Below are positions 45,591-54,957 of a stretch of 60,086 bases of DNA, one piece after another. The translations under genes and the position numbers were made by a program. This DNA is from Candidatus Poseidonia sp. Its GTDB lineage: Archaea > Thermoplasmatota > Poseidoniia > Poseidoniales > Poseidoniaceae. Positions within the stretch are counted from its first letter, which is position 1, and each line of letters begins with the position of its first letter. The stretch lies in assembly GCA_030827475.1 (NCBI GenBank), contig JAUREJ010000009.1, forward strand, positions 1 through 60,086. Reading direction: 5' to 3'. Under the pieces are notes generated by a model. The model was not told the origin of the DNA, searched no databases, and saw only the letters and a program-made list of their open reading frames with translations.

Positions 45591-46340
45591 ATGGGCGTCC
45601 AAGGTCCCCGCAGCGAGGTGTTCACCACCGTGCGAGCCGATGCGAAGGGCAACGTTGCAGATTGGCCGGCTCACCTGAACCGCCTCCAAGCGCATGCCGT
45701 GCGCCTTCGCATCCCTTTGCCCGAAGTCCCTTCTTTTGAGGTTCAAGGTGACGGGAAGGGAGAGACATTGGTCCGAATCGGTTTTCGCCCTGAAACGGAA
45801 GCGTGGACCATAACACGACGACCTCTTGGCGTCCACAACGAGGACATCGACGCCATCAGTTATCCTGCCCCACGATGGAACGAGCGCACAAACGGATGCA
45901 AACATGGGCAATGGGAGGCGTACAACGATGCCAGAGATGCAGCCGAGCAAGCTGGTTGCGATGTGGCCTTGCTCGTCCACGATCACGCCATCGTTGACGC
46001 TGACCGAGCAACGCCGATGGTGTTGGATGAAGACGGAACGGTGTGGATGGCGCCGGTGGGCGACGGCGGTGTCGAAGGCATTGCAGCCGCCGTGGTCGAG
46101 GCCGCCTTGCCCTCGTTGGGCTTCCCTGTGGTCCGTGGCCGACTCAACGAACGAACGGTAGCCCGATGTGCGGAATTGGTCGTGGTCGGCACCGGCATGG
46201 GAGCCTGCAGAATCAACACCATCGACGGCGAAACTTTGGGAGATTCAAGAGCGCTCTCACGAACGTGTCAAGCCGTGTTGCGGGAACATTTTACCAACGA
46301 GGCCACGTGGTCCACAACGGGGCAGCAACGTGGCGCATGA
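45591..46340 (+). CDS. pabC: Class IV aminotransferase (aminodeoxychorismate lyase-like)
   Basis: SEVFTTVRADAKGNVADWPAHLNRLQAHAVRL, KHGQWEAYNDARDAAEQAGCDVALLV, LNERTVARCAELVVVGTGMGACRI; directly upstream of pabB-pabA. Confidence 0.85.
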   Translation: MGVQGPRSEVFTTVRADAKGNVADWPAHLNRLQAHAVRLRIPLPEVPSFEVQGDGKGETLVRIGFRPETEAWTITRRPLGVHNEDIDAISYPAPRWNERTNGCKHGQWEAYNDARDAAEQAGCDVALLVHDHAIVDADRATPMVLDEDGTVWMAPVGDGGVEGIAAAVVEAALPSLGFPVVRGRLNERTVARCAELVVVGTGMGACRINTIDGETLGDSRALSRTCQAVLREHFTNEATWSTTGQQRGA

Positions 46341-48573
46341 CATCATCGCCATCGCTCAGCGCTTAACCGAGGAAGGGTTGTTGGGGGCTCCTGCCCTTCG
46401 TTACGGTTCACCCGACCGCACAATGCTGGTCTCGGCAGGCCCTCCTTCGCATTTGGCCCGTTGGTCCTTGCTGAGCGGCCCGACAACCCAGCGTGTGACG
46501 GTTCGTCAACCATCTCGTGAAACGATGCCTTCGGCTCCATCCCACTCCCCGCTCGCCGGTGAAATCCGCCTGGTCGAAGCGAAGCCGCTGCTGCAAGCCG
46601 AAGTCGAAGAATGGAAGCACGGATCGTGGTACCACAGCGTCACGCTTCGTGCGACTGATCTGGGAGATTTGATGAAGAAATTGGGGGCTCAAACGCCAAC
46701 AGACCCCTTTCTCAATCCCCACGCCTCCTCGTTCCCTATGGCACCGTTCTGGTGCGGTGGATTGGCGTACGATTTGGTGCAGTGGACCCAGCCGTTGCTC
46801 TTGCAACATCCACCCGCCGAGGGGGCTCTCCTCGCCGTGCTTTGGTGCGTCACCAATGGCGTGGTGGTAGAAAACAGGACGGGAGAGACGACGGTGTTCG
46901 GAAACGACAGGACGTGGTGTGCAAAAGCCGAGGAGGCCATCGCCACGCCGGGGCATGTGGAAACGCCTCCGGAAGCCACGCACTTTCGAGAAGCGGTCAC
47001 GCACACCGACGAAACGCATCAAGCCAACATCGAAGCCGTTCGCGCAGGCATCGTCAACGGCCAGGTGTATCAGGTGAACATCGGGAAACACTGGCAGGGC
47101 GAAATCGACCATCCGTATGCCGTGTTTCAGCGCCTGCTCGTTACCAACCCTGCGCCGTATTCCGCGTACATTGAAGCCGAAGATCTCGGATTTGCCTTAG
47201 CAAGTTCCTCGCCGGAATCCTTGCTTACATGTCAAGAGGGGCGCTTGTCGACTTCACCGATCAAAGGCACGTGCCCCCAAGGGGAAAGCGATGCGGAGCG
47301 AGAAGCATTGCGAAACACCATGTTGCAGGACCAAAAAGAACGGGCGGAACACCGCATGCTCGTGGACTTGATGCGCAACGACCTCACCCGAATTTCTCAA
47401 CCTGGAAGCGTTGTCGTGAGTCGGTTTGATGTGGAAGCGTACGCCAATGTTCAGCATCTGGTCAGTCACATCACCTCCCAATTGAGAGAGGATGTTTGGT
47501 CGGGCGAAGCCTTGCAAGCCGTGTTTCCCGGTGGCTCCATCACGGGTTGCCCTCGCACGATGGTGTGTGCTGTCATCGACGAGCTCGAACAAATGCCGAG
47601 GTCCTATTGGACGGGTTCAGTGGGTTACATCGATGTTCACTCGGGAGCGTGTGCGTGGAACATTTTGATCCGAACACTCGAGGCTCACCGAAAAGGGAAC
47701 CAATGGATGGCTTCGGTTGGAGCAGGTGGGGGCATCACCATCGCCTCTGACCCCATCAAAGAGGTGGAAGAGGCGGCGTGGAAAGGTTCAGCCCTTCGCG
47801 TGGCTGCAGGTTGGATGCGAAACGAACACGCCCGCTTACCCCAAGCATCGCTGAGCATCCATCCAATCCACGCAGAGGCTTCCTCCACCGTGCCCGAGGC
47901 AACAGGAACCATCCAGTCGTTGAAACAAGCGCTACGTCAAGAGCGCTCCACGGGGGTTTTGTTCGTCGACAACCTTGACTCGTTTTCGCTGAACATCGCC
48001 GATGCCTTTGCCCAACTTGGGCACAACGTGACGGTGCTCGAGGGGCGCTCACCCAGCATGGAGTCGTACGTTGACCCGGTCGCCCTCAACGACCTGCTCG
48101 ACCGTCTCCAACCGACCCACATCGTGCTCGGTCCGGGCCCGGGTCGACCAAACGACGGAGCGCTCACCCTCGCCTTGGCGCATCACGCCTTGGCCGGTCA
48201 ACTCAATGTGCCCGTTCTCGGCGTTTGTTTGGGCCATCAGGCCTTGGCTCAAGCCGATGGCTGGAACATCCTTGCTGCACCCGAGGGGCCGGTGCACGGC
48301 GTTCCTGTCCTCGTTGAACACGACGGGTCCGGACTTTTCGGCGGACTCGGGGCAGAGGGGATGGTTTTGACGCGGTACAATTCCCTGGTGGCTGAACGCA
48401 CCGCAAAGGCCGCGTTGTTCACGAACGCCACGGAAAAGGAAACGGGGTATGTCATGGGATTGCACCATCCGTCCCTGCCGATTCACGGGCTGCAAGTTCA
48501 TCCAGAATCAATCGGATCGCCAAGAGGAAAGATGCTGTTGAAGACCTTTCTTGAAATTCAATCGGATGGTTGA
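46330..48573 (+). CDS. pabB-pabA: Aminodeoxychorismate synthase, PabB-PabA fusion
   Basis: PIKGTCPQGESDAERE (the PIKGT form typical of PabB), MLVDLMRNDLTRI, FPGGSITGCPRTMVCAVIDELE; C-terminal class I amidotransferase LFVDNLDSFSLNIADAF...VLGPGPGRPND...VLGVCLGHQAL...LQVHPES. GTG start at 46330 overlaps the pabC stop. Confidence 0.93.
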   Translation: MAHDIIAIAQRLTEEGLLGAPALRYGSPDRTMLVSAGPPSHLARWSLLSGPTTQRVTVRQPSRETMPSAPSHSPLAGEIRLVEAKPLLQAEVEEWKHGSWYHSVTLRATDLGDLMKKLGAQTPTDPFLNPHASSFPMAPFWCGGLAYDLVQWTQPLLLQHPPAEGALLAVLWCVTNGVVVENRTGETTVFGNDRTWCAKAEEAIATPGHVETPPEATHFREAVTHTDETHQANIEAVRAGIVNGQVYQVNIGKHWQGEIDHPYAVFQRLLVTNPAPYSAYIEAEDLGFALASSSPESLLTCQEGRLSTSPIKGTCPQGESDAEREALRNTMLQDQKERAEHRMLVDLMRNDLTRISQPGSVVVSRFDVEAYANVQHLVSHITSQLREDVWSGEALQAVFPGGSITGCPRTMVCAVIDELEQMPRSYWTGSVGYIDVHSGACAWNILIRTLEAHRKGNQWMASVGAGGGITIASDPIKEVEEAAWKGSALRVAAGWMRNEHARLPQASLSIHPIHAEASSTVPEATGTIQSLKQALRQERSTGVLFVDNLDSFSLNIADAFAQLGHNVTVLEGRSPSMESYVDPVALNDLLDRLQPTHIVLGPGPGRPNDGALTLALAHHALAGQLNVPVLGVCLGHQALAQADGWNILAAPEGPVHGVPVLVEHDGSGLFGGLGAEGMVLTRYNSLVAERTAKAALFTNATEKETGYVMGLHHPSLPIHGLQVHPESIGSPRGKMLLKTFLEIQSDG

Positions 48574-48609
48574 AGAATCCCTTGCCGTTGGGCAACATGA
48601 GGGAACGTC

Positions 48610-48996
48610 ATGCCAGCCTGTCGTCACTGCGGAAGCACGTATCCACGGGAGTTCTTCATCCACGGCAACGGACCCAACGCCCAAGTTTGCGTCCAATGCG
48701 GCGTCGACAAAGGATTGGTCACCAAAGAAGAAGTCCCTGTGCTCTTCGAAAAAGGGACTGCAGGTGCCCGATTCTCAGCCGTAGCACGACGTTACAGCAT
48801 GTTCCTCTACTTGCCGTTCCTTTGGGTCTTGTGGGGAGCCACGCTGTCCGATGTTGAGCCCTGGGGCCTCTTCTTCCTCGGATTGCTCTTGCTGCTCACG
48901 CTCGCAGCGCCGGTCCTGTTCATCTACCGAGGTGGCCGGTACTCCGGTGACATGGCTCGCCTTTCTCCGGCTTACGAACGCCCAAAAGGTCACTGA
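48610..48996 (+). CDS. Zinc-ribbon plus two-TM membrane protein
   Basis: CRHCGSTYPREFFIHGNGPNAQVCVQCG then two hydrophobic segments FLYLPFLWVLWGATLSD and LFFLGLLLLLTLAAPVLFIYRGG. Confidence 0.65.
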   Translation: MPACRHCGSTYPREFFIHGNGPNAQVCVQCGVDKGLVTKEEVPVLFEKGTAGARFSAVARRYSMFLYLPFLWVLWGATLSDVEPWGLFFLGLLLLLTLAAPVLFIYRGGRYSGDMARLSPAYERPKGH

Positions 48997-49001
48997 GCGG
49001 T

Positions 49002-50288
49002 TCATGTCTTGGCGTGAATTTTCAGGACATCGCCGTCGGCAAGTTCGTGATCAGCACCCACGACGCGACGGGTTCGTCCGTCAACACCACGGATGAAGCC
49101 TGCACCCAAATCGGTGTGGACGTGGTTGGCAAGCGCCTTGGCGTGCATGCCTTGAGGGACGACAAAGGCGTCTGGCAACACGCGCCCCTCTCCGTCAACC
49201 CAATGGGTTTCATCTTGGACAGGATAAACGACGATACGATTGAGGTGGTCAAACAGCACCGTATCGAGAAGACGAGCAAGCCCGGTGCCCCCCATCGTTT
49301 GCAATTTTGCGTGCATGTGATTCAATGCCTTTTGTTGGGCATCGCTCAGCGATGAAGCGGACGTCACCTCAAACGTATCCGCCCCCAGACGGTAGTGAAT
49401 CAAGCCGGATTCAGTCGCCCTGCGAAGCGCCAATTCCATGTCCGCCATGCACGGCACGATGGTTCGGTTGACAAACCGGTCGAACACGCCTAAAGGCGCA
49501 AGGTCGGCTTTGTTCGCCGCGTAGACGATGGGGAAGAGGTGGAGGCGCAAACTTTGGCCAAGTTGCTGGAGAACGTCAGCCCCCCAATCCCAGGGTTGGC
49601 CCTCAACCGAACGGTGCTCTCGGAAATGCATCATCGCCTGCATCACCAGTGAATGGGTTGCGCCCAACCCGCTCAAGCGTTCATGAATAAACGAGACGAG
49701 GCCTTTCTCGCCCTCGGCCTGTACCCGCCGTACGCCTCGGTTCCATCCATCGTTGAGCAGCCCGCCAATCCAAGCATCCAGCTCGTTTTCAAGGAAGGTG
49801 ATTTCCGCTTCCATGCGATTGGAGGCGTCCTCGAGGGACGCTGCACCGCCGAGGTATTGGCCTTCTTCGTCGGTGGTGCCTGCAGCATCAAGCACCTGAA
49901 TCAGCACGTCGCAATTGGCCAAGTCCGCGAGGAAAGCGTTGCCACGGCCCCGACCTTCGCTCGCACCAGGGACGAGGCCGGCAACGTCAACCAGCGCTAC
50001 GGGGACAGACCGTCGGTGACCGATGCACGTTCCCGTCCGAGGTTCGCAAAGACTTCCTTGACGAGGATCGTCAGGCGTCATGGGCGCCAACCGGCCTTCG
50101 TCTTCCAACTTTTCCCGCAAACTCTTGCACGCACAAGGAAGCCGTGCTTCAACAAAAGCAACACCGACATTGGGGTCAATGGTGCAGAAAGGGTAGTTCG
50201 CAATATCAACCTGCGCAAGCGTGGCCGCACTAAAGAAAGTGGATTTGCCGACATTCGGTTTTCCGACCAGCCCGATGCGCACAAGCAT
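49002..50288 (-). CDS. ychF: YchF/Obg-family GTPase with C-terminal TGS-like domain
   Basis: RIGLVGKPNVGKSTFFSAATLAQVDIANYPFCTIDPNVG, LVDVAGLVPGASEGRGRGNAFL, YAANKADL; C-terminal TGS-like VDGRTRRVVGADHELADGDVLKIHA. Confidence 0.93.
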   Translation of the reverse strand: MLVRIGLVGKPNVGKSTFFSAATLAQVDIANYPFCTIDPNVGVAFVEARLPCACKSLREKLEDEGRLAPMTPDDPRQGSLCEPRTGTCIGHRRSVPVALVDVAGLVPGASEGRGRGNAFLADLANCDVLIQVLDAAGTTDEEGQYLGGAASLEDASNRMEAEITFLENELDAWIGGLLNDGWNRGVRRVQAEGEKGLVSFIHERLSGLGATHSLVMQAMMHFREHRSVEGQPWDWGADVLQQLGQSLRLHLFPIVYAANKADLAPLGVFDRFVNRTIVPCMADMELALRRATESGLIHYRLGADTFEVTSASSLSDAQQKALNHMHAKLQTMGGTGLARLLDTVLFDHLNRIVVYPVQDETHWVDGEGRVLPDAFVVPQGMHAKALANHVHTDLGAGFIRGVDGRTRRVVGADHELADGDVLKIHAKT

Positions 50289-50301
50289 CACCGAGCGTTC
50301 T

Positions 50302-52287
50302 TCACTCCTCTTCTACCGAGGCGGTGATGTTGTGGTCCCGCTTGACTTGAGCGATGGCGATGTCAAGTTCGGGGAGGTTCAATTCGCCGTCTCCGTCGAG
50401 GTCCATGCTCTCAACGAGGTCAGCAGCCTCAATACTGGACAAGGCCGTGATGTTGGAGTCCTCGAGGGCAGCCAAAAATTCCCGGCTGTCAATCTTCCCG
50501 GATTCGTCAAGGTCCATGCTTCGGAAGAGGTCGAACACCGATTGGTCCGTGTCAACGAGGTATTGGACGAAGTCCACCATGGCTTGGGCCGTCGTGGCCG
50601 GGAACTCGGTGATCTCGTCGTTGTGGAGAGCCGCAGCAACGCCGATGACGGTAGAACCGCCTTCGGCTTCCGATGCTTCACCCACGAGAAGTTCGGTATC
50701 AACGCCGACTCCGCGCCCGATCAGCGCTCGAATGGTGGTGGAAGAACCGGCGACCAGCGTGTAGGTGGAGACGTCCGAGGCCACAATTGCGTCCACGGTT
50801 CGACCGGAGGAGGAAATGCCTGTTCGAATGGTGACCAAGGTCGCAAAGATGGTTCCGATGCCAAGCAAGTAGAACAGGGCAGCACCCGTCAAGTAGAAGC
50901 CGCCGTTGTTCGCCACAACATCTTCGATTTCAGAGGATGCAACTGCATTGGCGGTGAACTCGCCCGTCAGATAGATCAGCGTTGATGCAACGCCCCCCAC
51001 CAACACCAACCACGAGGCCAGATGGGCGCTTGAAGGGGTGGCCAGCGGCTTTCCAATCGCCAGCGGGTAGTTGGTGAAGACACCGGCAAGAACGAGCAAG
51101 CCCCCGACCGTGAAGAGCATGCCGAGGTCGACGGCGTGAGCCATAGTGCCCAATTCACCGGTTCCAACGAAGGTGTCCATGGCGGTGAAGTACCCGCCGA
51201 TGGCAAAGAATGGAAGCACCATGAACGCCATGACGCCCGCCATGGCTCCGGGGTGCTTGACCGCCGCACTCAAACCGCTGGCTGCGGTCATGACGAGGTT
51301 GATGGAGACCGCAAAGAGAGGCAGCATACCGAGGGTCAGGAGGATGGCCCCTAGGTTGGTTACGAAATTGCTTCCTGAAGCCTCGGTCATGAAGAACGGA
51401 GGGACGGTCACGAAGAGCAGGAACATGCTGGCTGTCCGCATCGAGCCCGACCAAATGGGTTGCTTGGAGGCCATGGGAATCACGTGATAACCGACGGCGA
51501 ACATGAAGGCCAGCGGAGCCCAGCCCAGCGCAACACGCTCACCGAACCAAACCACCTGGGTCGCATCGGCAAGCTCGCCGAAGAAGATGAAGAACATCGA
51601 GAGGATGTAGGCTGCAAGCCCCATGATGAGGAACCAAGCGCTCGTTTGGAGATCTTGTTCACCGCGCTGTGCAACCGTGATGAGGACGTTGATGAAAACC
51701 GGAAGCAACAACATGCCGACGACCACCGTTTCAAGGCTGAACAAGAACGTGCGGTAGGGATTTTCTGAGGTGTCGAGGTCCAAGAACCCGAAGATGAACG
51801 GGAGGATGTACGTGGCCAGAAGAACCGCAGACAGCAGAACGGCCACCATCGAAGCGTTGGCCTCGCTGGCGAGGCGTCCGTTGCCGTTGCGTGCAGCGGC
51901 GACCATGGCGCTTCCGATCAGTCCGTAGAGCAAAGCGATGCTGAGGAAGTTCACCGTGGCGTCTTTCAGTGACGACCCATCATCGTAGGACCAACCGACG
52001 CTAGCGAGCGAATCCAGTGCGGTGGGGTCGTAATTGTGCCAGCCCCAGAGGAAGCCAAGGACGCTGGAAAAAACCAACCAGAGCATGCCGAAATTCATCC
52101 AGGTGCGGGAACCGCTACCGTCTTTGTCGTCAAAGATGTCAACGAGACCGGGCGGGTTCTTTCGGAGCACAAACAGGCCGATGTGTTGGAGCGCACCGCC
52201 CACCGAGCCAACGCCCTTTGCGAGGGATTGGGAGAGCAAAAACAGGGCACCAATCATGAAGGCGCCAGCAAAGAAAACCGTTTCCAT
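50302..52287 (-). CDS. Polytopic membrane protein resembling heme-copper oxidase subunit I (ligands mostly lost) with C-terminal EF-hand pair
   Basis: FINVLITVAQRGEQDLQTSAWFLIMGLAAYILSMFFIFFGELADATQVVWFGERVALGWAPLAFMFAVGYHVIPMASKQPIWSGSMRTASMFL resembles the cbb3/NorB TM5-7 pattern. EF loops DLDESGKIDSRE and DLDGDGELNLPE. Confidence 0.6.
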   Translation of the reverse strand: METVFFAGAFMIGALFLLSQSLAKGVGSVGGALQHIGLFVLRKNPPGLVDIFDDKDGSGSRTWMNFGMLWLVFSSVLGFLWGWHNYDPTALDSLASVGWSYDDGSSLKDATVNFLSIALLYGLIGSAMVAAARNGNGRLASEANASMVAVLLSAVLLATYILPFIFGFLDLDTSENPYRTFLFSLETVVVGMLLLPVFINVLITVAQRGEQDLQTSAWFLIMGLAAYILSMFFIFFGELADATQVVWFGERVALGWAPLAFMFAVGYHVIPMASKQPIWSGSMRTASMFLLFVTVPPFFMTEASGSNFVTNLGAILLTLGMLPLFAVSINLVMTAASGLSAAVKHPGAMAGVMAFMVLPFFAIGGYFTAMDTFVGTGELGTMAHAVDLGMLFTVGGLLVLAGVFTNYPLAIGKPLATPSSAHLASWLVLVGGVASTLIYLTGEFTANAVASSEIEDVVANNGGFYLTGAALFYLLGIGTIFATLVTIRTGISSSGRTVDAIVASDVSTYTLVAGSSTTIRALIGRGVGVDTELLVGEASEAEGGSTVIGVAAALHNDEITEFPATTAQAMVDFVQYLVDTDQSVFDLFRSMDLDESGKIDSREFLAALEDSNITALSSIEAADLVESMDLDGDGELNLPELDIAIAQVKRDHNITASVEEE

Positions 52288-52301
52288 TCATCACACCTCC
52301 C

Positions 52302-52574
52302 TTATTCGGCAAGCACCTCGCCCACCAAAGTTGCAACGATCGCTCCCACACCGATGAGGAAGCCGATGAGATAGTACCAGATGCCGCTCCCGCCGAGGTT
52401 CTGAACCAGCGGCACGAGTTCGCCGAGCAGGGGCAGATTGTCCCAACCGAAGATGTTTGAGAAAAGAGAATACAAGCCGAGCAAGCCAACAAAAAAGAGC
52501 GTCAAAACAATCCTGCTGGCAGTGGGTTCGCCCGTGCCGACGGTCGTGTCGGGAAGGGCTCGAGCGTTTGTCAT
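52302..52574 (-). CDS. Small membrane protein, putative operon partner of the oxidase-like gene
   Basis: MTNARALPDTTVGTGEPTASRIVLTLFFVGLLGLYSLF...GIWYYLIGFLIGVGAIVATLVGEVLAE; stop 15 bp before the next gene start. Confidence 0.6.
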   Translation of the reverse strand: MTNARALPDTTVGTGEPTASRIVLTLFFVGLLGLYSLFSNIFGWDNLPLLGELVPLVQNLGGSGIWYYLIGFLIGVGAIVATLVGEVLAE

Positions 52575-52681
52575 ACGGTGCACCTCAAAATGACCCCATA
52601 GGGGTCAAACCTCCGACTGGACGGGCGGTGATAAACATTCACCACGCTCAATGACGAAAAAGAACGACCTGCAAGGCGGTC

Positions 52682-53848
52682 TCAGGGTGAGCGAAGGGCG
52701 TCAACAACCCTCCCGCGTCGGGGTTTCGAAATCCCGAGTGGGAGCGGCAGGTGGCGTTCCAACATGACTTCGGTTTCCCATACGCCACGGCACGTACAAT
52801 CCAACCCTTCGAATTCGAGCAGACTTCCCGACACCGCATAACGTTCGATGGCGGCGACGACCTCGGAATCGCAGGTCCCGCAATTGTGCGAACCGCGTAT
52901 TTTCCCTCCAGCCGTTGGGTGCACGATGAGGCGAGATACCTGGTCTTCATCACCGTTCGTGCCGCCCTTCGGGTGGATCACAGCGTGGGCTCGCTGAATC
53001 ATTTCAACCAACGACCAAAGCCACGGAGGGCGGTATTCGTTGTGCCGATGGAGGCGGTCGATGACGGTCCCCCGTTGGATGTTCATCGGATTGACCGAGA
53101 TTTCGTCCGACCGATCTGCAACGGCTGCAATCCACGTGACGCAGTGGTCAAGGGCATCGGCTTCGCTCATGAACGGCGGCTTGAACATCAGGTAGGTTTT
53201 GACGCGGAGATTGAAGCGCTGAAGATTCACCACAGCACGGTCCCATGCGGCGGTGGAGAATCCTTTGTTGACATGGAAGCGAAGCACTTCATCGTCGTAA
53301 GCCTCGAGGCCGATGGCCACGGTAAACGAAGGGTTGATGCTCGTGGCCCAAGCGAGTTTGGCTTCCGTGAGTTGTTCACATCGGCTCTCAACGATGAGTT
53401 CCTTCCCAAGTTCGTGGCAGTCTCTCAAAACGGTTTCTTGGAAATCAACGGGAATTTCCCGGTCCTCGAGCAGGCTTCCTGAAGTGTAGACCTTGACCAT
53501 GGCCTGTTCGCTGAAGTTGTCAAACTTCTTCTTCGCAGCTGCCCATTGGGCGTGGAGGTCCTCGCTGGTCACATCGTCTCGGGTGTCGTTGAAGTATCCG
53601 CAAAAGGTGCACCCCGATGACCACCACCAATGGCATCCCTTGGTGCGAAGAATCACGGTGACGGCAGAACAAGGCGTTCCGTCCTCCTGCACTTCGGGTG
53701 TCGTGTACACCGTTGCAGGCTCAGAAGCATCCCAAGATTGTTGCTTGGCCTTGGCCCAAGGAGTGTTCGCCGGAGCTTTCACCAAGTCGTGAATTCGAAG
53801 GCCGCGGTCGGTGGTGCCGAGTAAGGACTGGGGACGAGGGTCGGCCAT
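52682..53848 (-). CDS. Archaeosine biosynthesis radical SAM protein RaSEA-like
   Basis: VILRTKGCHWWWSSGCTFCGYFNDT, VKVYTSGSLLEDREIP, ELIVESRCEQLTEAKL, AIGLEAYDDEVLRFHVNKGF. ATG at 53848. Confidence 0.88.
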   Translation of the reverse strand: MADPRPQSLLGTTDRGLRIHDLVKAPANTPWAKAKQQSWDASEPATVYTTPEVQEDGTPCSAVTVILRTKGCHWWWSSGCTFCGYFNDTRDDVTSEDLHAQWAAAKKKFDNFSEQAMVKVYTSGSLLEDREIPVDFQETVLRDCHELGKELIVESRCEQLTEAKLAWATSINPSFTVAIGLEAYDDEVLRFHVNKGFSTAAWDRAVVNLQRFNLRVKTYLMFKPPFMSEADALDHCVTWIAAVADRSDEISVNPMNIQRGTVIDRLHRHNEYRPPWLWSLVEMIQRAHAVIHPKGGTNGDEDQVSRLIVHPTAGGKIRGSHNCGTCDSEVVAAIERYAVSGSLLEFEGLDCTCRGVWETEVMLERHLPLPLGISKPRRGRVVDALRSP

Positions 53849-53883
53849 GGGGTCACCGCATGCTTGCGTCGGTGTCGTTGGTT

Positions 53884-54957
53884 TCAAACCACCGCATCCG
53901 GCTTTCCGATGCTCGATTCAAAGAAACCCACCATCCGGTCCCGGTATTCGTCGGGTTGGGTGAGCATCAGCGTGACGTGCGAGAGAATGCCTTCCCGGTC
54001 CCGGTCGTTGTGGGCAACCCCGGAGGAGGCAAACCAGCAGTCAACGGACCCGTCCTCGTTCACGCCCGCTTGAGCGGCTTCGCACATGGATTCCCCGTGG
54101 TGGATGTTGATGCGGACATCTTCCAAGGATTGAGTGATGAACACCGAACGGTCCCCCACATCAGCCATGGCATTGATGGGTTCGTACTGAACGAGATCAT
54201 CCCCGGACGAAACTTTCCCAGCAAAGATGGCTGCATCCTTCAGGAAAGGAGGGAAACCGGCAAACACCAACTCTTCATGGATGATGGTACCCATCGAAGA
54301 GAACGGTGATTCAAGGAAAATGGACTGCAATTTCGGTTCTTGCTCAAAGGCGATGGTGACGGCCCCCGCGCCCATCGAGATGCCTACCCCACCGATGTTT
54401 TCGGGCGCTGTACCCTTCTCATCCTGAATCCACTGCCAAACAGCAAGGAAATCCCGGTACTCTCGCTGACCCGCCGAAACCAAACCGTCCTCGGTCGTGC
54501 TGTCGCCGTGGTCTCGCATGTCGAAGAGGATGACGTTGAACCCTGCTTGGTGGAGCCACGCTGCAGGAATCAACACTTCGTGGTTGGCTTTGCAGGACCG
54601 GATACCGTGGACGAGGATGACCCAAGGGCTGGAAGCGTTGCTCTCCATCACCCAAGCCGCCAACGTGATGGGTTCATCCGGCACGTCGATGGTGACGTTG
54701 TCCCACTGGTCAAACCACAACGGTTGGAGGTTGGAAGCCAGGGTCTCGTTCTTCTGATGTGTCACCGTGGCCACGTCTTCGTGCCACAATTCAACGCTAA
54801 ACTCAGCCGGTGAATTTCGGGCGGCGTGTCCAGAGCAGTCTGGACTGCTCGCAGCCGCCTGCGTGTAAACGAGGTTGCCGACCTGGAAGTAAGCAAACGG
54901 CATGCTCGCTATGAGAAAAATCAACACCGCAGGAACGGTTCGTCGCCATCCACTCAT
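53884..54957 (-). CDS. Alpha/beta hydrolase with N-terminal membrane anchor
   Basis: N-terminal TM TVPAVLIFLIASMPFAYFQVGNLV; VILVHGIRSCKANHEVL, FDMRDHGDS, nucleophile elbow GISMGAGAV. ATG overlaps the psd stop (ATGA). Confidence 0.82.
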   Translation of the reverse strand: MSGWRRTVPAVLIFLIASMPFAYFQVGNLVYTQAAASSPDCSGHAARNSPAEFSVELWHEDVATVTHQKNETLASNLQPLWFDQWDNVTIDVPDEPITLAAWVMESNASSPWVILVHGIRSCKANHEVLIPAAWLHQAGFNVILFDMRDHGDSTTEDGLVSAGQREYRDFLAVWQWIQDEKGTAPENIGGVGISMGAGAVTIAFEQEPKLQSIFLESPFSSMGTIIHEELVFAGFPPFLKDAAIFAGKVSSGDDLVQYEPINAMADVGDRSVFITQSLEDVRINIHHGESMCEAAQAGVNEDGSVDCWFASSGVAHNDRDREGILSHVTLMLTQPDEYRDRMVGFFESSIGKPDAVV

